Counted from the stretch's first letter, positions 1-7,831 are shown. The stretch: 10,314 nt of DNA from CAG-877 sp963645945 (GCA_963645945.1 CAVIUA010000007.1:1-10314), one strand, 5' to 3'. Program-made: numbers and translations. Notes: a model not told the origin generated them from the sequence alone.

Positions 1-237
1 ATTATTATATATAATATCTTCTTGTTTCATTTTATCAATGAATTTTTTCTTAAATTCATCTGTTTTAAAATGAAAGAAATGTCCACCAAAATCCCAAGTA
101 TAACCATTTCTTTTTACTGTTCGACAATAGCCTCCAACCTCTTTTTCTTTTTCAACAATTAGATAATCATCATCTGAATAATTGGCAAATGTTAGACCAG
201 ATATTCCTGCTCCAACTATTAAATATTTTGTTTTCAT
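1..237 (-). CDS. FAD/NAD(P)-binding oxidoreductase, UDP-galactopyranose mutase-like or amine-oxidase-like, N-terminal part only
   Basis: This is the first 79 codons of a gene that leaves the window on the left, still open at base 1. It starts at ATG 237 behind an AGAAAGG ribosome site, 16 nt after the epimerase stop, so it is the last visible gene of the operon. Residues 5-18 (YLIVGAGISGLTFA) form the dinucleotide-binding beta-alpha-beta fold with GxGxxG. VEKEKEVGG (28-36) is the usual second strand, with an acidic residue that would bind the FAD ribose. Residues 51-57 (GGHFFHF) match the GxHxFH block of the full-length Glf in this same window (56-61, GAHIFH). The family includes UDP-galactopyranose mutases, protoporphyrinogen-oxidase-like proteins and amine oxidases. 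In a polysaccharide operon a sugar-nucleotide mutase or sugar oxidoreductase is plausible, but the substrate-binding part is missing, so function is not assigned. Confidence 0.8.
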   Translation of the reverse strand, partial: MKTKYLIVGAGISGLTFANYSDDDYLIVEKEKEVGGYCRTVKRNGYTWDFGGHFFHFKTDEFKKKFIDKMKQEDIIYNN

Positions 238-253
238 ATTTTACCTTTCTAAT

Positions 254-1363
254 TTATTTACTAAATTTTTCTATAATTGCATCAGCAATTCTTTCACTAG
301 CGTGACCATCTCCGTATGGGTTTGATGCTTTACTCATCTTGTCGTATGCATTTTTATCAGTTAATAATTTTTTAGCTTCTTTATATATTGTTTCTTCATC
401 AGTTCCAACTAGTTTTAATGTTCCTGCTGCTATACCTTCTGGTCTTTCTGTAGTATCTCTTAAAACTAGTACTGGTTTTCCAAGTGAAGGTGCTTCTTCT
501 TGAATTCCACCTGAATCAGACATAATTATATAGCTCTTATTTTGGAAATTATGGAAATCAAACACTTCCAATGGTTCAATTAATTTTACTCTATCATTTC
601 CTTGTAATATTTCGTTGGCAATTTCTCTTACCAATGGATTTTTATGAATTGGATACACAACTTTGATATCTTCAAACTCATCTACTAATCTCTTAATAGC
701 TGTGAAAATATGTCTCATTGGTTCTCCTAAATTTTCTCTTCTATGAGCGGTAAGAAGTATCATTCTACTATCTCCTACCCAGTCGATTACTTCATGTTTA
801 TAGTTACTTTCTACTGTTGTGCTCATCGCATCGATTGCAGTATTACCAGTAACATATATTTTACTTGCATCAATATTTTGTTTTAATAAGTTTTCTTTAC
901 TTAAATCAGTAGGTGCAAAATACATATCTGTCATACAGTCAACCATTTGTCTATTCATTTCCTCTGGCCATGGACTGTATTTATCATATGTTCTAAGTCC
1001 TGCTTCTACGTGTCCAATAGATACACGATTGTAGAATGCCGCTAATGCTCCGGCAAATGTTGTTGTTGTGTCACCATGTACCAAAACAATATCAGGATTA
1101 CATTCTTTAATAACACCCTCTAATCCTTGTAAAGCTCTTGTTGTTACATCTCCTAACGTTTGGCCTTGCTTCATAATATTCAAATCATAATCAGGGTTGA
1201 TATCAAATGTTTCTAATACTTGATCTAACATTTCTCTGTGTTGTGCAGTTACTGCAACAATTGATTCTATTTCTTTTCTTTTTTCTAGTTCTTTAACCAA
1301 CGGTGCCATTTTAATAGCTTCTGGACGTGTTCCAAAAACACTCATGACTTTTATTTTGCCCAT
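254..1363 (-). CDS. wecB: UDP-N-acetylglucosamine 2-epimerase (non-hydrolysing)
   Basis: Interconverts UDP-GlcNAc and UDP-ManNAc in the cytoplasm (WecB/MnaA family, GT-B fold), supplying ManNAc for surface polysaccharides or teichoic acid linkage units. At 369 aa it has the usual length and appears intact. Visible family blocks are FGTRPEAIK (10-18), VHGDTTTTFAGALAAFY (95-111) with the active-site Asp at 97, GHVEAGLRT (117-125), PWPEEMNR (131-138), LLTAHRREN (203-211), SDSGGIQEEAPSLGKPVL (282-299) and LRDTTERPEG (301-310), which covers the UDP-binding and catalytic residues. The ATG at 1363 is well placed 7 nt after GGAGG, and that ribosome site overlaps the TAG stop of the upstream transferase, suggesting translational coupling. 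In Bacillota the same enzyme is often called MnaA. No ManNAc transferase of the TagA/WecG type is seen nearby, so which enzyme consumes UDP-ManNAc is open. Confidence 0.96.
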   Translation of the reverse strand: MGKIKVMSVFGTRPEAIKMAPLVKELEKRKEIESIVAVTAQHREMLDQVLETFDINPDYDLNIMKQGQTLGDVTTRALQGLEGVIKECNPDIVLVHGDTTTTFAGALAAFYNRVSIGHVEAGLRTYDKYSPWPEEMNRQMVDCMTDMYFAPTDLSKENLLKQNIDASKIYVTGNTAIDAMSTTVESNYKHEVIDWVGDSRMILLTAHRRENLGEPMRHIFTAIKRLVDEFEDIKVVYPIHKNPLVREIANEILQGNDRVKLIEPLEVFDFHNFQNKSYIIMSDSGGIQEEAPSLGKPVLVLRDTTERPEGIAAGTLKLVGTDEETIYKEAKKLLTDKNAYDKMSKASNPYGDGHASERIADAIIEKFSK

Positions 1364-1374
1364 TTTTCACCCTC

Positions 1375-2403
1375 CTAATTAAATAAAATTCTTTTTATAG
1401 TTCTTAGTGTGTTATATATGCTATTTTTCAATGATTTTTTTTCAATTAATTCAAAGTTATTTTTTCTTGCTTCTCTTAGAATTGGATATATTCTTCCCAT
1501 TTTTTCATAATATTCATTATTTTTTTCTTTTAAATAGGCATCTAGTTCTAATGATCTTTTGATTCCTCTTTCTTTATCATCGTCATAGAAGTAACCTAAA
1601 GAATAATGTGTATATAAAACTTTTGTAAATACATTACTTACATATTTTTCTTGGTTTTCACTTAATTTTGCAGTATCTAAAAAGTCTAATATTCTTTTTA
1701 CTACTCTGTCATGATCACTATATCTACGAATAAAATTATTCATATCAACACTTTGATTAACATTACCAATCATGTATTTGTATACAACAAAGTCTAAAAA
1801 TGCGACTGTCTTAACATATGGAATTGGTAACAATTGATATTCAACATCTACAAAGAAAGTCTTTTCTTGTAATTTTATATTGTGTTCTGTTAGTAATTTA
1901 GTTCTATAAGTCATTGAGTGAATTGACATATAAATGTTTTCGGCATCAATTTCAGAAAATTTATATATTTCGCCATACTTCACATTTCTTGTTGCAATTA
2001 AATCTGTCTTTCCTGTAACCATGTTTACGGTTTCATAATTATTAGATACAATATCACAATTGTTTTTTTCTAGAAATTCTACTAATTCTTTTAGTTTTTT
2101 TGTGTCAACCCAGTCATCACAGTCAACGACTTTATAATACTTTGCATTCGTTGAATATAATGCTGCATTAACAGCTGAACCATGTCCACCATTTTCTTTA
2201 TTAATTACTCTTACCATTTTAGGATATAGTTTTTGATATTTTTCAGCTATTTCCTTTGTGTTGTCAGTTGATCCATCATTAACAATAATAACTTCAACTT
2301 TATCAAACAATTCTTCATCTACAAATGTATTTATACATCTGTCTAGGTATTTTTCACCATTGTAAGATGGAATACCTATAGCAAGGATTTTATTATTTTT
2401 CAT
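1375..2403 (-). CDS. Glycosyltransferase family 2 (GT-A fold), copy B
   Basis: A 342-aa inverting glycosyltransferase, predicted cytoplasmic or membrane-associated; donor and acceptor are unknown. The GT-A core is plain: IPSYNGEKYLDRC (11-23), the nucleotide-binding VNDGSTDNT (41-49), ENGGHGSAVNAAL (70-82) and the metal-binding DxD-type DCDD at 94-97. VDVE at 184-187 sits where family 2 enzymes carry the catalytic-base acid, and GNVNQSVD (212-219) is the acceptor-side Q-S-V block. No transmembrane segment is obvious; the C terminus is Lys/Arg-rich. It is a clear paralog of the transferase at 6038-7063, which has the same blocks in the same order (VDVEY against VDMEY, NQSVD against DQSVN). The start at 2403 has GAGAGGAG upstream and overlaps the preceding GT-B gene by 11 nt, which points to translational coupling. 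Specificity cannot be read from sequence; galactofuranosyl transfer is possible given glf in the operon. Confidence 0.9.
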   Translation of the reverse strand: MKNNKILAIGIPSYNGEKYLDRCINTFVDEELFDKVEVIIVNDGSTDNTKEIAEKYQKLYPKMVRVINKENGGHGSAVNAALYSTNAKYYKVVDCDDWVDTKKLKELVEFLEKNNCDIVSNNYETVNMVTGKTDLIATRNVKYGEIYKFSEIDAENIYMSIHSMTYRTKLLTEHNIKLQEKTFFVDVEYQLLPIPYVKTVAFLDFVVYKYMIGNVNQSVDMNNFIRRYSDHDRVVKRILDFLDTAKLSENQEKYVSNVFTKVLYTHYSLGYFYDDDKERGIKRSLELDAYLKEKNNEYYEKMGRIYPILREARKNNFELIEKKSLKNSIYNTLRTIKRILFN

Positions 2404-3631
2404 TCTTTATTCTCCTCTCTATTTCTGAATCATATACTTTCGCAACGGCTTTTGCTTCGAACTTTTTACAGTATTCTTCATTCACTTTTGGAGGATTATC
2501 AACTGTTTCCATTATTTTCTTTGCCAAATCAAGTTGTTCTCCTTTTGTTACTACTCCACCAGCATTTTTTATCATTTTTCCGGCAGGAGATGCAGGATTA
2601 GTAATTCCTAAAATAGGTTTCCCAGCTCCCATGTAGTCTGCTATTTTTGCAGCAAAGAAAATAGACTCATTAGGTAGATTTGGGAACAAAGCATCAATAT
2701 GTATTAGACAATCAGATTCTTGCATTGCTTTTAGACTATCAAAATAATTAACTGAACCTTCTATACTAAATACATCTTGTAAAAAATAAACATAAATCAT
2801 ATTCTTTACACGATTTGGTATATTGCCAATAAGTCGTACTTTTATTTTATCTAAAAATTCTGGCCTTATATCTTTTATTAATTTTATTGCTTTTACAACT
2901 GGTTCAATACTTCTAAAAGCATCGCTTTGACCAATGAATGAAAAAACAAACTTATCATTTTTTGAGGTGTGTTTTGCATATAATTCTTTTGAATATGAAT
3001 GAGGAACAACTAAGCATTTTTCATTATAAATTTGTTTATCTCTAACTATAAATTCCCCTTGCTCTTTTGTTGGAACAATTATTAGATCAGCTTTTTTGAT
3101 TAATTTATTTTGAAATCTATTTATAGCTGATAAGCGTCTTGTTTCTTTTGAGCGTACAAAATTACAAGCAAAGCTTAAACAAAAGTTAGGCGCATATCTA
3201 TATATTCTTCTGACAAGTCCATGTCTATTTTTATATAAAGGATATAGTGTTTCATATGGATTGTTACCTATTGGATCTGCTAAACTAACAATCCATGGAA
3301 TATCTTTATCAAATTTTTTGATCTCGAAACCAGCCTTTTGTGGTTCTACTGGCATTGATCTAGTCATTATTGCATCAAATTTTATTTTTTTAGATAATTT
3401 CTTATATAATTCAACTGTTTTTTCATTGAATTCATCAAAATCATCAGTATCGATTGTATAGTGTTTTATATTATCACTTTCTAATTCACTTTTGCTGTTA
3501 TAACTCCATCTAGATGAAGAAGCACTGCATAAGTAATATTCATTTTTTGAGTTAGATAATAATTTATATGTAACAAATGCTTCTGATGTTGTTACTGGAG
3601 GATAAAACCAACTTACTACAAATATTTTCAT
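2393..3631 (-). CDS. GT-B-fold glycosyltransferase (GT4-like), copy B
   Basis: A 412-aa protein with the two-lobed layout of retaining GT4-type transferases, likely building the exported glycan at the inner membrane face. The N-terminal lobe begins SWFYPPVTTSEAFVTYKLL (7-25) and contains IMTRSMP (88-94) and ADPIGNNPYE (118-127). The linker has VVPHSYSKELY (208-218), a strand pattern typical of the start of the C-terminal Rossmann lobe, followed by FSFIGQSD (230-237). The C lobe has YFDSLKAMQESDCLIHIDA (296-314) and the donor-binding stretch NESIFFAAKIADYMGAGKPILG (321-342). In that stretch the usual EX7E motif appears as Glu322-x9-Asp332. It is a close paralog of the gene at 4764-6038; 11 of the first 20 residues are identical. 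The start at 3631 lies 5 nt after the glf stop, with AGAAAGGG inside the glf C terminus. Sugar specificity is unknown. Confidence 0.85.
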   Translation of the reverse strand: MKIFVVSWFYPPVTTSEAFVTYKLLSNSKNEYYLCSASSSRWSYNSKSELESDNIKHYTIDTDDFDEFNEKTVELYKKLSKKIKFDAIMTRSMPVEPQKAGFEIKKFDKDIPWIVSLADPIGNNPYETLYPLYKNRHGLVRRIYRYAPNFCLSFACNFVRSKETRRLSAINRFQNKLIKKADLIIVPTKEQGEFIVRDKQIYNEKCLVVPHSYSKELYAKHTSKNDKFVFSFIGQSDAFRSIEPVVKAIKLIKDIRPEFLDKIKVRLIGNIPNRVKNMIYVYFLQDVFSIEGSVNYFDSLKAMQESDCLIHIDALFPNLPNESIFFAAKIADYMGAGKPILGITNPASPAGKMIKNAGGVVTKGEQLDLAKKIMETVDNPPKVNEEYCKKFEAKAVAKVYDSEIERRIKNEK

Positions 3632-3636
3632 ATCTA

Positions 3637-4746
3637 CTACATCCCTTTCTGTAAACTGTTATATTTATCAAATGCTGACTTGATAACGTCGTCCATATCA
3701 TAATATTTATATTCGGCTAATCTACCACCAAATAAAACTTTTTTTTCTTTTTTGCAAAGTTCTCTATACTTTTCTGCTAATTCATTATTCTTGTCATCGT
3801 TAATTGTATAGTACTTTTCCATTCCTTCTTTATAATCAGCAGGATACTCATAAGTTACTACTGTCTTTGGTTGAGTTCCATACTCGAAATGCTTATGTTC
3901 AATTACTCTTGTATATTCTACTTCATGGCCTGTGTAGTTTACAACGGCATTTCCTTGATAATTTTCCATATCTAATATTTGGGTATCAAATCTTAATGAT
4001 CTCCAATCTAAAGCTCCTTCTGAGTAATTGAAATACTCATCTATTGGCCCTGTATATATTATAGTTTTGGCCATTTTTTTGTATTCATCTTGTTTGTCAA
4101 AGTAGTTTGTATTTAATCTTACTTCAATTCCTTCCAACATTTTTTCTACTAATTTTGTATATCCACCCGTCGGTATTCCTTGATATCTATCATTGAAATA
4201 ATTATTGTCATAAATCAATCTTACAGGTAATCTTTTGATGATGAATGCAGGCAAATCTTTACAGTCTCTATTCCATTGTTTTTCTGTATAACCTTTGACT
4301 AATTTTTCATAAATTGTTCTTCCAACTAGTGATATAGCTTGTTCTTCTAGATTTGTTGGTTCGTGTTTGATTTCTTTTCTTTCTTCTTCTATATGTCTTA
4401 GTGCATCTTCAGGAGTGAAAACGTCATCCCAAATTTTTGCAAATGTGTTCATATTGAATGGCATATTATATATTTCATTATTGATTCGTGCTACTGGAGA
4501 ATTTGTATATCTATTAAATTCAACAAATGAATTTACATAATCCCATACATCTTTATAATCGGTATGAAAAATATGTGCTCCATACTTATGTACGTTAATT
4601 CCTTCAACTTCTTCTGTATAAACATTACCAGCTATGTGATTTCTTTTTTCAAGAACTAATACTTTTTTTCCATTTTTATGAGCAATATTGGCAAAAGTTG
4701 CACCAAATAACCCAGCTCCAACAATTATATAATCATATTTTTCCAT
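3637..4746 (-). CDS. glf: UDP-galactopyranose mutase
   Basis: FAD-dependent cytoplasmic enzyme that contracts the ring of UDP-galactopyranose to UDP-galactofuranose, the only known bacterial source of Galf donor. The 369-aa length is normal. FAD binding is shown by YIIVGAGLFGATFA (6-19) and VLVLEKRNHIAGN (29-41). Other family blocks are GAHIFHT (56-62) with the conserved active-site histidines, GYTEKQW (152-158), RLPVR (172-176) with the substrate-phosphate arginine, NDRYQGIPTGGYTKL (185-199), YTRVIEHKHF (278-287) and FGGRLAEYKYYDMDDVI (339-355) with the second conserved arginine and the flavin-contacting end. I chose ATG 4746 rather than the in-frame ATG at 4758, because GGAGG lies between the two codons and the protein then begins directly at the FAD fold. 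It is the centre of the operon, flanked on both sides by paralogous transferases, so at least one of these probably uses UDP-Galf. Confidence 0.97.
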   Translation of the reverse strand: MEKYDYIIVGAGLFGATFANIAHKNGKKVLVLEKRNHIAGNVYTEEVEGINVHKYGAHIFHTDYKDVWDYVNSFVEFNRYTNSPVARINNEIYNMPFNMNTFAKIWDDVFTPEDALRHIEEERKEIKHEPTNLEEQAISLVGRTIYEKLVKGYTEKQWNRDCKDLPAFIIKRLPVRLIYDNNYFNDRYQGIPTGGYTKLVEKMLEGIEVRLNTNYFDKQDEYKKMAKTIIYTGPIDEYFNYSEGALDWRSLRFDTQILDMENYQGNAVVNYTGHEVEYTRVIEHKHFEYGTQPKTVVTYEYPADYKEGMEKYYTINDDKNNELAEKYRELCKKEKKVLFGGRLAEYKYYDMDDVIKSAFDKYNSLQKGM

Positions 4747-4751
4747 ATTAA

Positions 4752-4756
4752 CCTCC
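4752..4756 (-). promoter_or_regulatory. glf: Ribosome binding site deciding the glf start
   Basis: GGAGG lies 5 nt before ATG 4746 and overlaps the alternative in-frame ATG at 4756-4758, so translation should begin at 4746. Confidence 0.8.
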
Positions 4757-4763
4757 ATCTATG

Positions 4764-6038
4764 TTATTTTCGAACGAGTTCCTCAACCATTTTGTCATAG
4801 TCTCCAACAACATTTTTTATGTTATATTTTTCTTGATTGCAAGTTTTATGTAAGCATCTATTATTTATTATTTGGCTTAAGTACATATATATTTCATCTG
4901 AACTATGTGAAGAAACTATTGAATTTGTTTCTCTTAAAATATCGGCACTAGCACCTTTTTCCATAGTTATTCCAAGTATATTATTATTTGCACCCAAGTA
5001 ATCTGCTATCTTTGCTGCAAAAAAGATGTTTTCATTTATGTATTGACCTAGATTAGCATCAATTAGTAACAGCCAGTCACTTTCTTGCATTATTTTAAGG
5101 CTTTCAAAATATGTAACAGGCTTTCTTACTTTAACAAAATCATAAATTTCTTCGTCAATTATCCTTGCTTTATCTTTCACTGATAAATCGCCATAAAAGT
5201 TAACTATTAATTTATCCGATATATTATCATACTTGTTTTTTAGTCTTCCAAGCGCCTCAAAAAAACATTTAGGTGTTCTTACATCATCACAATGTCCTAA
5301 ATAACTTATAACTATCTTCTCATTATTTTTATTGATTTTTTTCGCATAAAAATCTTTATCATATGTATGTGGAATAATTATAATCTTTTTTTCAATAACG
5401 TCTCTGTTTTTTTGTTTTTTTAACATATGTTCTTTTTGATATGGATTATTTAGAATAATTCTATCAGCTTGGTTCAAAACACTTGTTTGAAGTTTAAACT
5501 TTTTACTTTCATTTTCAATTGTCATTAAGTATCTTTTGCGGCGCAATTTCCAAAAAGCAGACTTCATTAGTCGCATTGGAGAAATTATGTAACCTATTTT
5601 TAAATTTTCAAATCCATTACCTTTTATGGTATATGGATTGTTAACTCTGTTAAAATATTCAAACGGATTATCACTAATTGGATCACCAAATGATGCTATC
5701 CATTTTACTTCTGGATGTCTTTTTTTGATTTCAAGAGCTATTTTGTGAGCATCAGGTGACATAGAACGAGTCATAATGAAATCATATTTATTTTTATTTT
5801 TTTCGTAGTATTCAACGCCTTCTTTAACCCAGTCACGTCTGTTATCTGACTGAGCAAAAATAGGATTTATGTTTTTACTTACTAATTTATTTTCATTGGC
5901 ACCATAAGTCCATACTGTATCACTTTTTTGAGTAAAAACATCATAATTATATTCTGAATTTTTTAGTAGCTTAAATGTTACAAGCCCTTCTGATGAATTT
6001 ATTGGTGGAAAAAACCAACTATATACCAAACCCTTCAT
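4764..6038 (-). CDS. GT-B-fold glycosyltransferase (GT4-like), copy A
   Basis: A 424-aa GT-B-type transferase, paralogous to the gene at 2393-3631. Matching landmarks are YSWFFPPINSSEGLVTFKLL (6-25), IMTRSMSPDAH (88-98), GDPISDNPFE (118-127), IIPHTYDKDFYAKK (221-234), ISYLGHCDD (244-252), TYFESLKIMQESDWLLLIDA (309-328) and NENIFFAAKIADYLGA (335-350). The donor-site pair is Glu336-x9-Asp346, the same altered EX7E arrangement as in copy B. It differs from copy B by an extra Lys/Arg-rich stretch around 154-183 (MRLMKSAFWKLRRKRY and following), a plausible membrane-surface contact. The start at 6038 has GAGGAGG upstream and shares one base with the TAA of the preceding family 2 transferase (TAATG), so the two are probably translationally coupled. 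It ends 17 nt before glf. Donor and linkage are not predictable here. Confidence 0.85.
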   Translation of the reverse strand: MKGLVYSWFFPPINSSEGLVTFKLLKNSEYNYDVFTQKSDTVWTYGANENKLVSKNINPIFAQSDNRRDWVKEGVEYYEKNKNKYDFIMTRSMSPDAHKIALEIKKRHPEVKWIASFGDPISDNPFEYFNRVNNPYTIKGNGFENLKIGYIISPMRLMKSAFWKLRRKRYLMTIENESKKFKLQTSVLNQADRIILNNPYQKEHMLKKQKNRDVIEKKIIIIPHTYDKDFYAKKINKNNEKIVISYLGHCDDVRTPKCFFEALGRLKNKYDNISDKLIVNFYGDLSVKDKARIIDEEIYDFVKVRKPVTYFESLKIMQESDWLLLIDANLGQYINENIFFAAKIADYLGANNNILGITMEKGASADILRETNSIVSSHSSDEIYMYLSQIINNRCLHKTCNQEKYNIKNVVGDYDKMVEELVRK

Positions 6039-7063
6039 TATTTTTCCTCCTCACTTGAATATTTCTCAATGATTCTTGCAATTATTCCTCTATAGCTTTG
6101 GGCAAAAATGAAATTTGTTTTTCTATGAAACCTTATAAACTTATATTTATTGGTTGCATTGTATAATTTCGGAGATTTTTCTTTCATGTAACTGTCAAAT
6201 TCTCTTATTTCATTAAGAATTTTTCTACTTGGCAATGTACTCTTGCAATAAATTATATAGTGTGTTCTGCTAAGTAAAATAAGTACTTTTTCAACGTATT
6301 GCTTTTTATTGTTCGATAACTTTGTATTACTATAAAACTCAATTAGTCTTTTTAACACTTTTTCATGGTGTGCTCTATTTTTTATCATGCTATTAATATT
6401 AACACTTTGATCTGGCCTTCCAATGTAATATCTATATATGTCATAATTTAATCTAATAAATGTTTCAATTTGAGGAAATGCTAACAAGTTATATTCCATG
6501 TCAACATAAAATGTATGCTCATCTAAAACAAGTTTTGCAGTTCTTAACTTTTCCGTTTTATATGTTGAAGTTGCCATAGTAAAATATTCATCACCTAGAG
6601 ATGATAAATCTAATTCCTCTATATTATATAATTTATCAAGCTCTATTTTATCGGTATATGGAACTAGGATACTTTCACCAGAATAAATTAATTCTCTTCT
6701 GTAATCTGTAATTACTAAATCTGCATTTAATTTTTTTAATTCTTTTACAAACATTGAAAAGTCATCTATATTTACCCAGTCATCACTGTCAACAACACGG
6801 AAATATTTTCCTGTTGCAATTTTTAATCCTGCGTTTATAGTTGAACCATGTCCACCATTTTCTTTATCAATGACCTTAATGCAATTGCTGTACATTTTTT
6901 CATATTTTTTAGCAATACTTAGTGAGTTATCCTTACTTCCATCGTTTACTACTAAGATTTCTAAATCATCCAAAATACTTTCATCATATGTAAGACTATC
7001 TAGACATCTTTCTAAGTACTTTTCAACATTATATGTTGGTATTACTACTGTCAATATTTTCAT
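6038..7063 (-). CDS. Glycosyltransferase family 2 (GT-A fold), copy A
   Basis: A 341-aa family 2 transferase; sugar and acceptor unknown. Core motifs are LTVVIPTYNVEKYLERC (4-20), VNDGSKDNS (39-47), ENGGHGSTINAGL (68-80), metal-binding DSDD (92-95), VDME (187-190) at the catalytic-base position and GRPDQSVN (215-222). It is paralogous to the gene at 1375-2403 across its length, including the region after the Q-S-V block (HHEKVLKRL against DHDRVVKRI). I chose ATG 7063, which begins MKILTVVIP as usual for the family. A GTG at 7078 would add five residues, but it is fused to the AAGGAG site and lacks spacing. The chosen ATG has GGAG only 3 nt upstream and AAGGAG about 14 nt upstream, so the start is less certain than in neighbouring genes. 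It sits between the exporter ATPase (18-nt gap) and the GT-B gene, which it overlaps by 1 nt. Confidence 0.9.
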   Translation of the reverse strand: MKILTVVIPTYNVEKYLERCLDSLTYDESILDDLEILVVNDGSKDNSLSIAKKYEKMYSNCIKVIDKENGGHGSTINAGLKIATGKYFRVVDSDDWVNIDDFSMFVKELKKLNADLVITDYRRELIYSGESILVPYTDKIELDKLYNIEELDLSSLGDEYFTMATSTYKTEKLRTAKLVLDEHTFYVDMEYNLLAFPQIETFIRLNYDIYRYYIGRPDQSVNINSMIKNRAHHEKVLKRLIEFYSNTKLSNNKKQYVEKVLILLSRTHYIIYCKSTLPSRKILNEIREFDSYMKEKSPKLYNATNKYKFIRFHRKTNFIFAQSYRGIIARIIEKYSSEEEK

Positions 7064-7081
7064 AATCTCCGTTTTCACTCC

Positions 7082-7819
7082 TTATTTCATTTGAGATTTA
7101 TAATATTCATCACATATTTCTTTAGTATTCCCCATTTTTATCATTTTTCCATGTTCAATCCATATTACTCTATCGCATAATTCTCTTATTGATTCTAGTG
7201 AATGTGATACATACATTACTGTTGTTCCACCTTTTATCATTTCCAACATCTTATTCTTACTTTTTTCTTGAAATTTTATATCACCTACAGATAATATTTC
7301 ATCAACTATTAAAATTTCTGGATTAACAACTGTTGCTATCGAGAATGCTAGCTTTGCAGTCATTCCTGAAGAAAAGTTTTTTACTGGTACATCTAAAAAA
7401 TCTCTTAGTTCTGAAAATTCTACAATTTCTTCAAATTTTTCATCTATGAATTTCTTTGAATACCCTAGAATAGCACCATTTAAGTAGATATTTTCTTTTG
7501 CTGTTAAATTTCCATCAAAACCGGCTCCCAACTCTATCATTGGTGATATTGCTCCATTCACAGTTACTTTTCCTTTTGTTGGTTTCATAACGCCCGAAAC
7601 AACTTTTAATAATGTACTTTTACCAGCACCATTGCTTCCTATTAGTCCTATAACTTCGCCTTTTTTGACATTAAAACTGATATCAGTTAACGCCCAGAAA
7701 TCTTCTGGTTTCTTTTTTTTGTGTTTTGGATTCAGAAAATTTACAAAAGCTTGCTTTATAGAAAACTCTTTTTCTATTCCTAAATTGAATTTCATTGAAA
7801 CTTTATCTAATGTTATCAT
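7082..7819 (-). CDS. Polysaccharide/teichoic acid ABC exporter, ATP-binding subunit (Wzt/TagH-like)
   Basis: Nucleotide-binding half of a two-gene exporter that moves a lipid-linked glycan across the membrane. Motifs: Walker A GSNGAGKST (61-69), the ELGAGFDGNLTAKENI stretch (96-111) typical of polysaccharide exporters, signature FSSGMTAKLAFS (149-160), Walker B ILIVDE (169-174), D-loop SVGD and switch histidine in YVSHS (206). The SSGM form of the signature is normal for this family. At 245 aa it is only the ATPase domain; the C-terminal carbohydrate-binding domain of O9a-type Wzt and the long tail of Bacillus TagH are absent. ATG 7819 was chosen because GGAGG (7825-7829) precedes it by 5 nt; the in-frame TTG 7831 lies upstream of that site. 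It follows the permease stop by 12 nt. The substrate is inferred from the neighbours to be a Galf-containing polymer. Confidence 0.94.
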   Translation of the reverse strand: MITLDKVSMKFNLGIEKEFSIKQAFVNFLNPKHKKKKPEDFWALTDISFNVKKGEVIGLIGSNGAGKSTLLKVVSGVMKPTKGKVTVNGAISPMIELGAGFDGNLTAKENIYLNGAILGYSKKFIDEKFEEIVEFSELRDFLDVPVKNFSSGMTAKLAFSIATVVNPEILIVDEILSVGDIKFQEKSKNKMLEMIKGGTTVMYVSHSLESIRELCDRVIWIEHGKMIKMGNTKEICDEYYKSQMK

Positions 7820-7824
7820 TGTAT

Positions 7825-7829
7825 CCTCC
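7825..7829 (-). promoter_or_regulatory. Ribosome binding site deciding the ATPase start
   Basis: GGAGG lies 5 nt before ATG 7819 and directly after the permease TGA. An in-frame TTG at 7831 overlaps the site and is therefore unlikely to be the start. Confidence 0.8.
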
Positions 7830-7831
7830 AA

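Noticed and set aside
819..1034. Plus-strand open frame of 71 codons inside the epimerase gene
   Set aside because: Lies fully inside a strongly supported conserved gene on the other strand, has no family resemblance and no good ribosome site.
3261..4031. Plus-strand open frames of 66 and 75 codons (3261-3461 and 3804-4031)
   Set aside because: Both are opposite-strand frames within conserved glycosyltransferase and glf coding sequence, with no motif support.
7064..7078. GTG 7078 as the start of family 2 transferase copy A
   Set aside because: The GTG overlaps the AAGGAG site so has no spacing, and the family's conserved N terminus begins right at ATG 7063.
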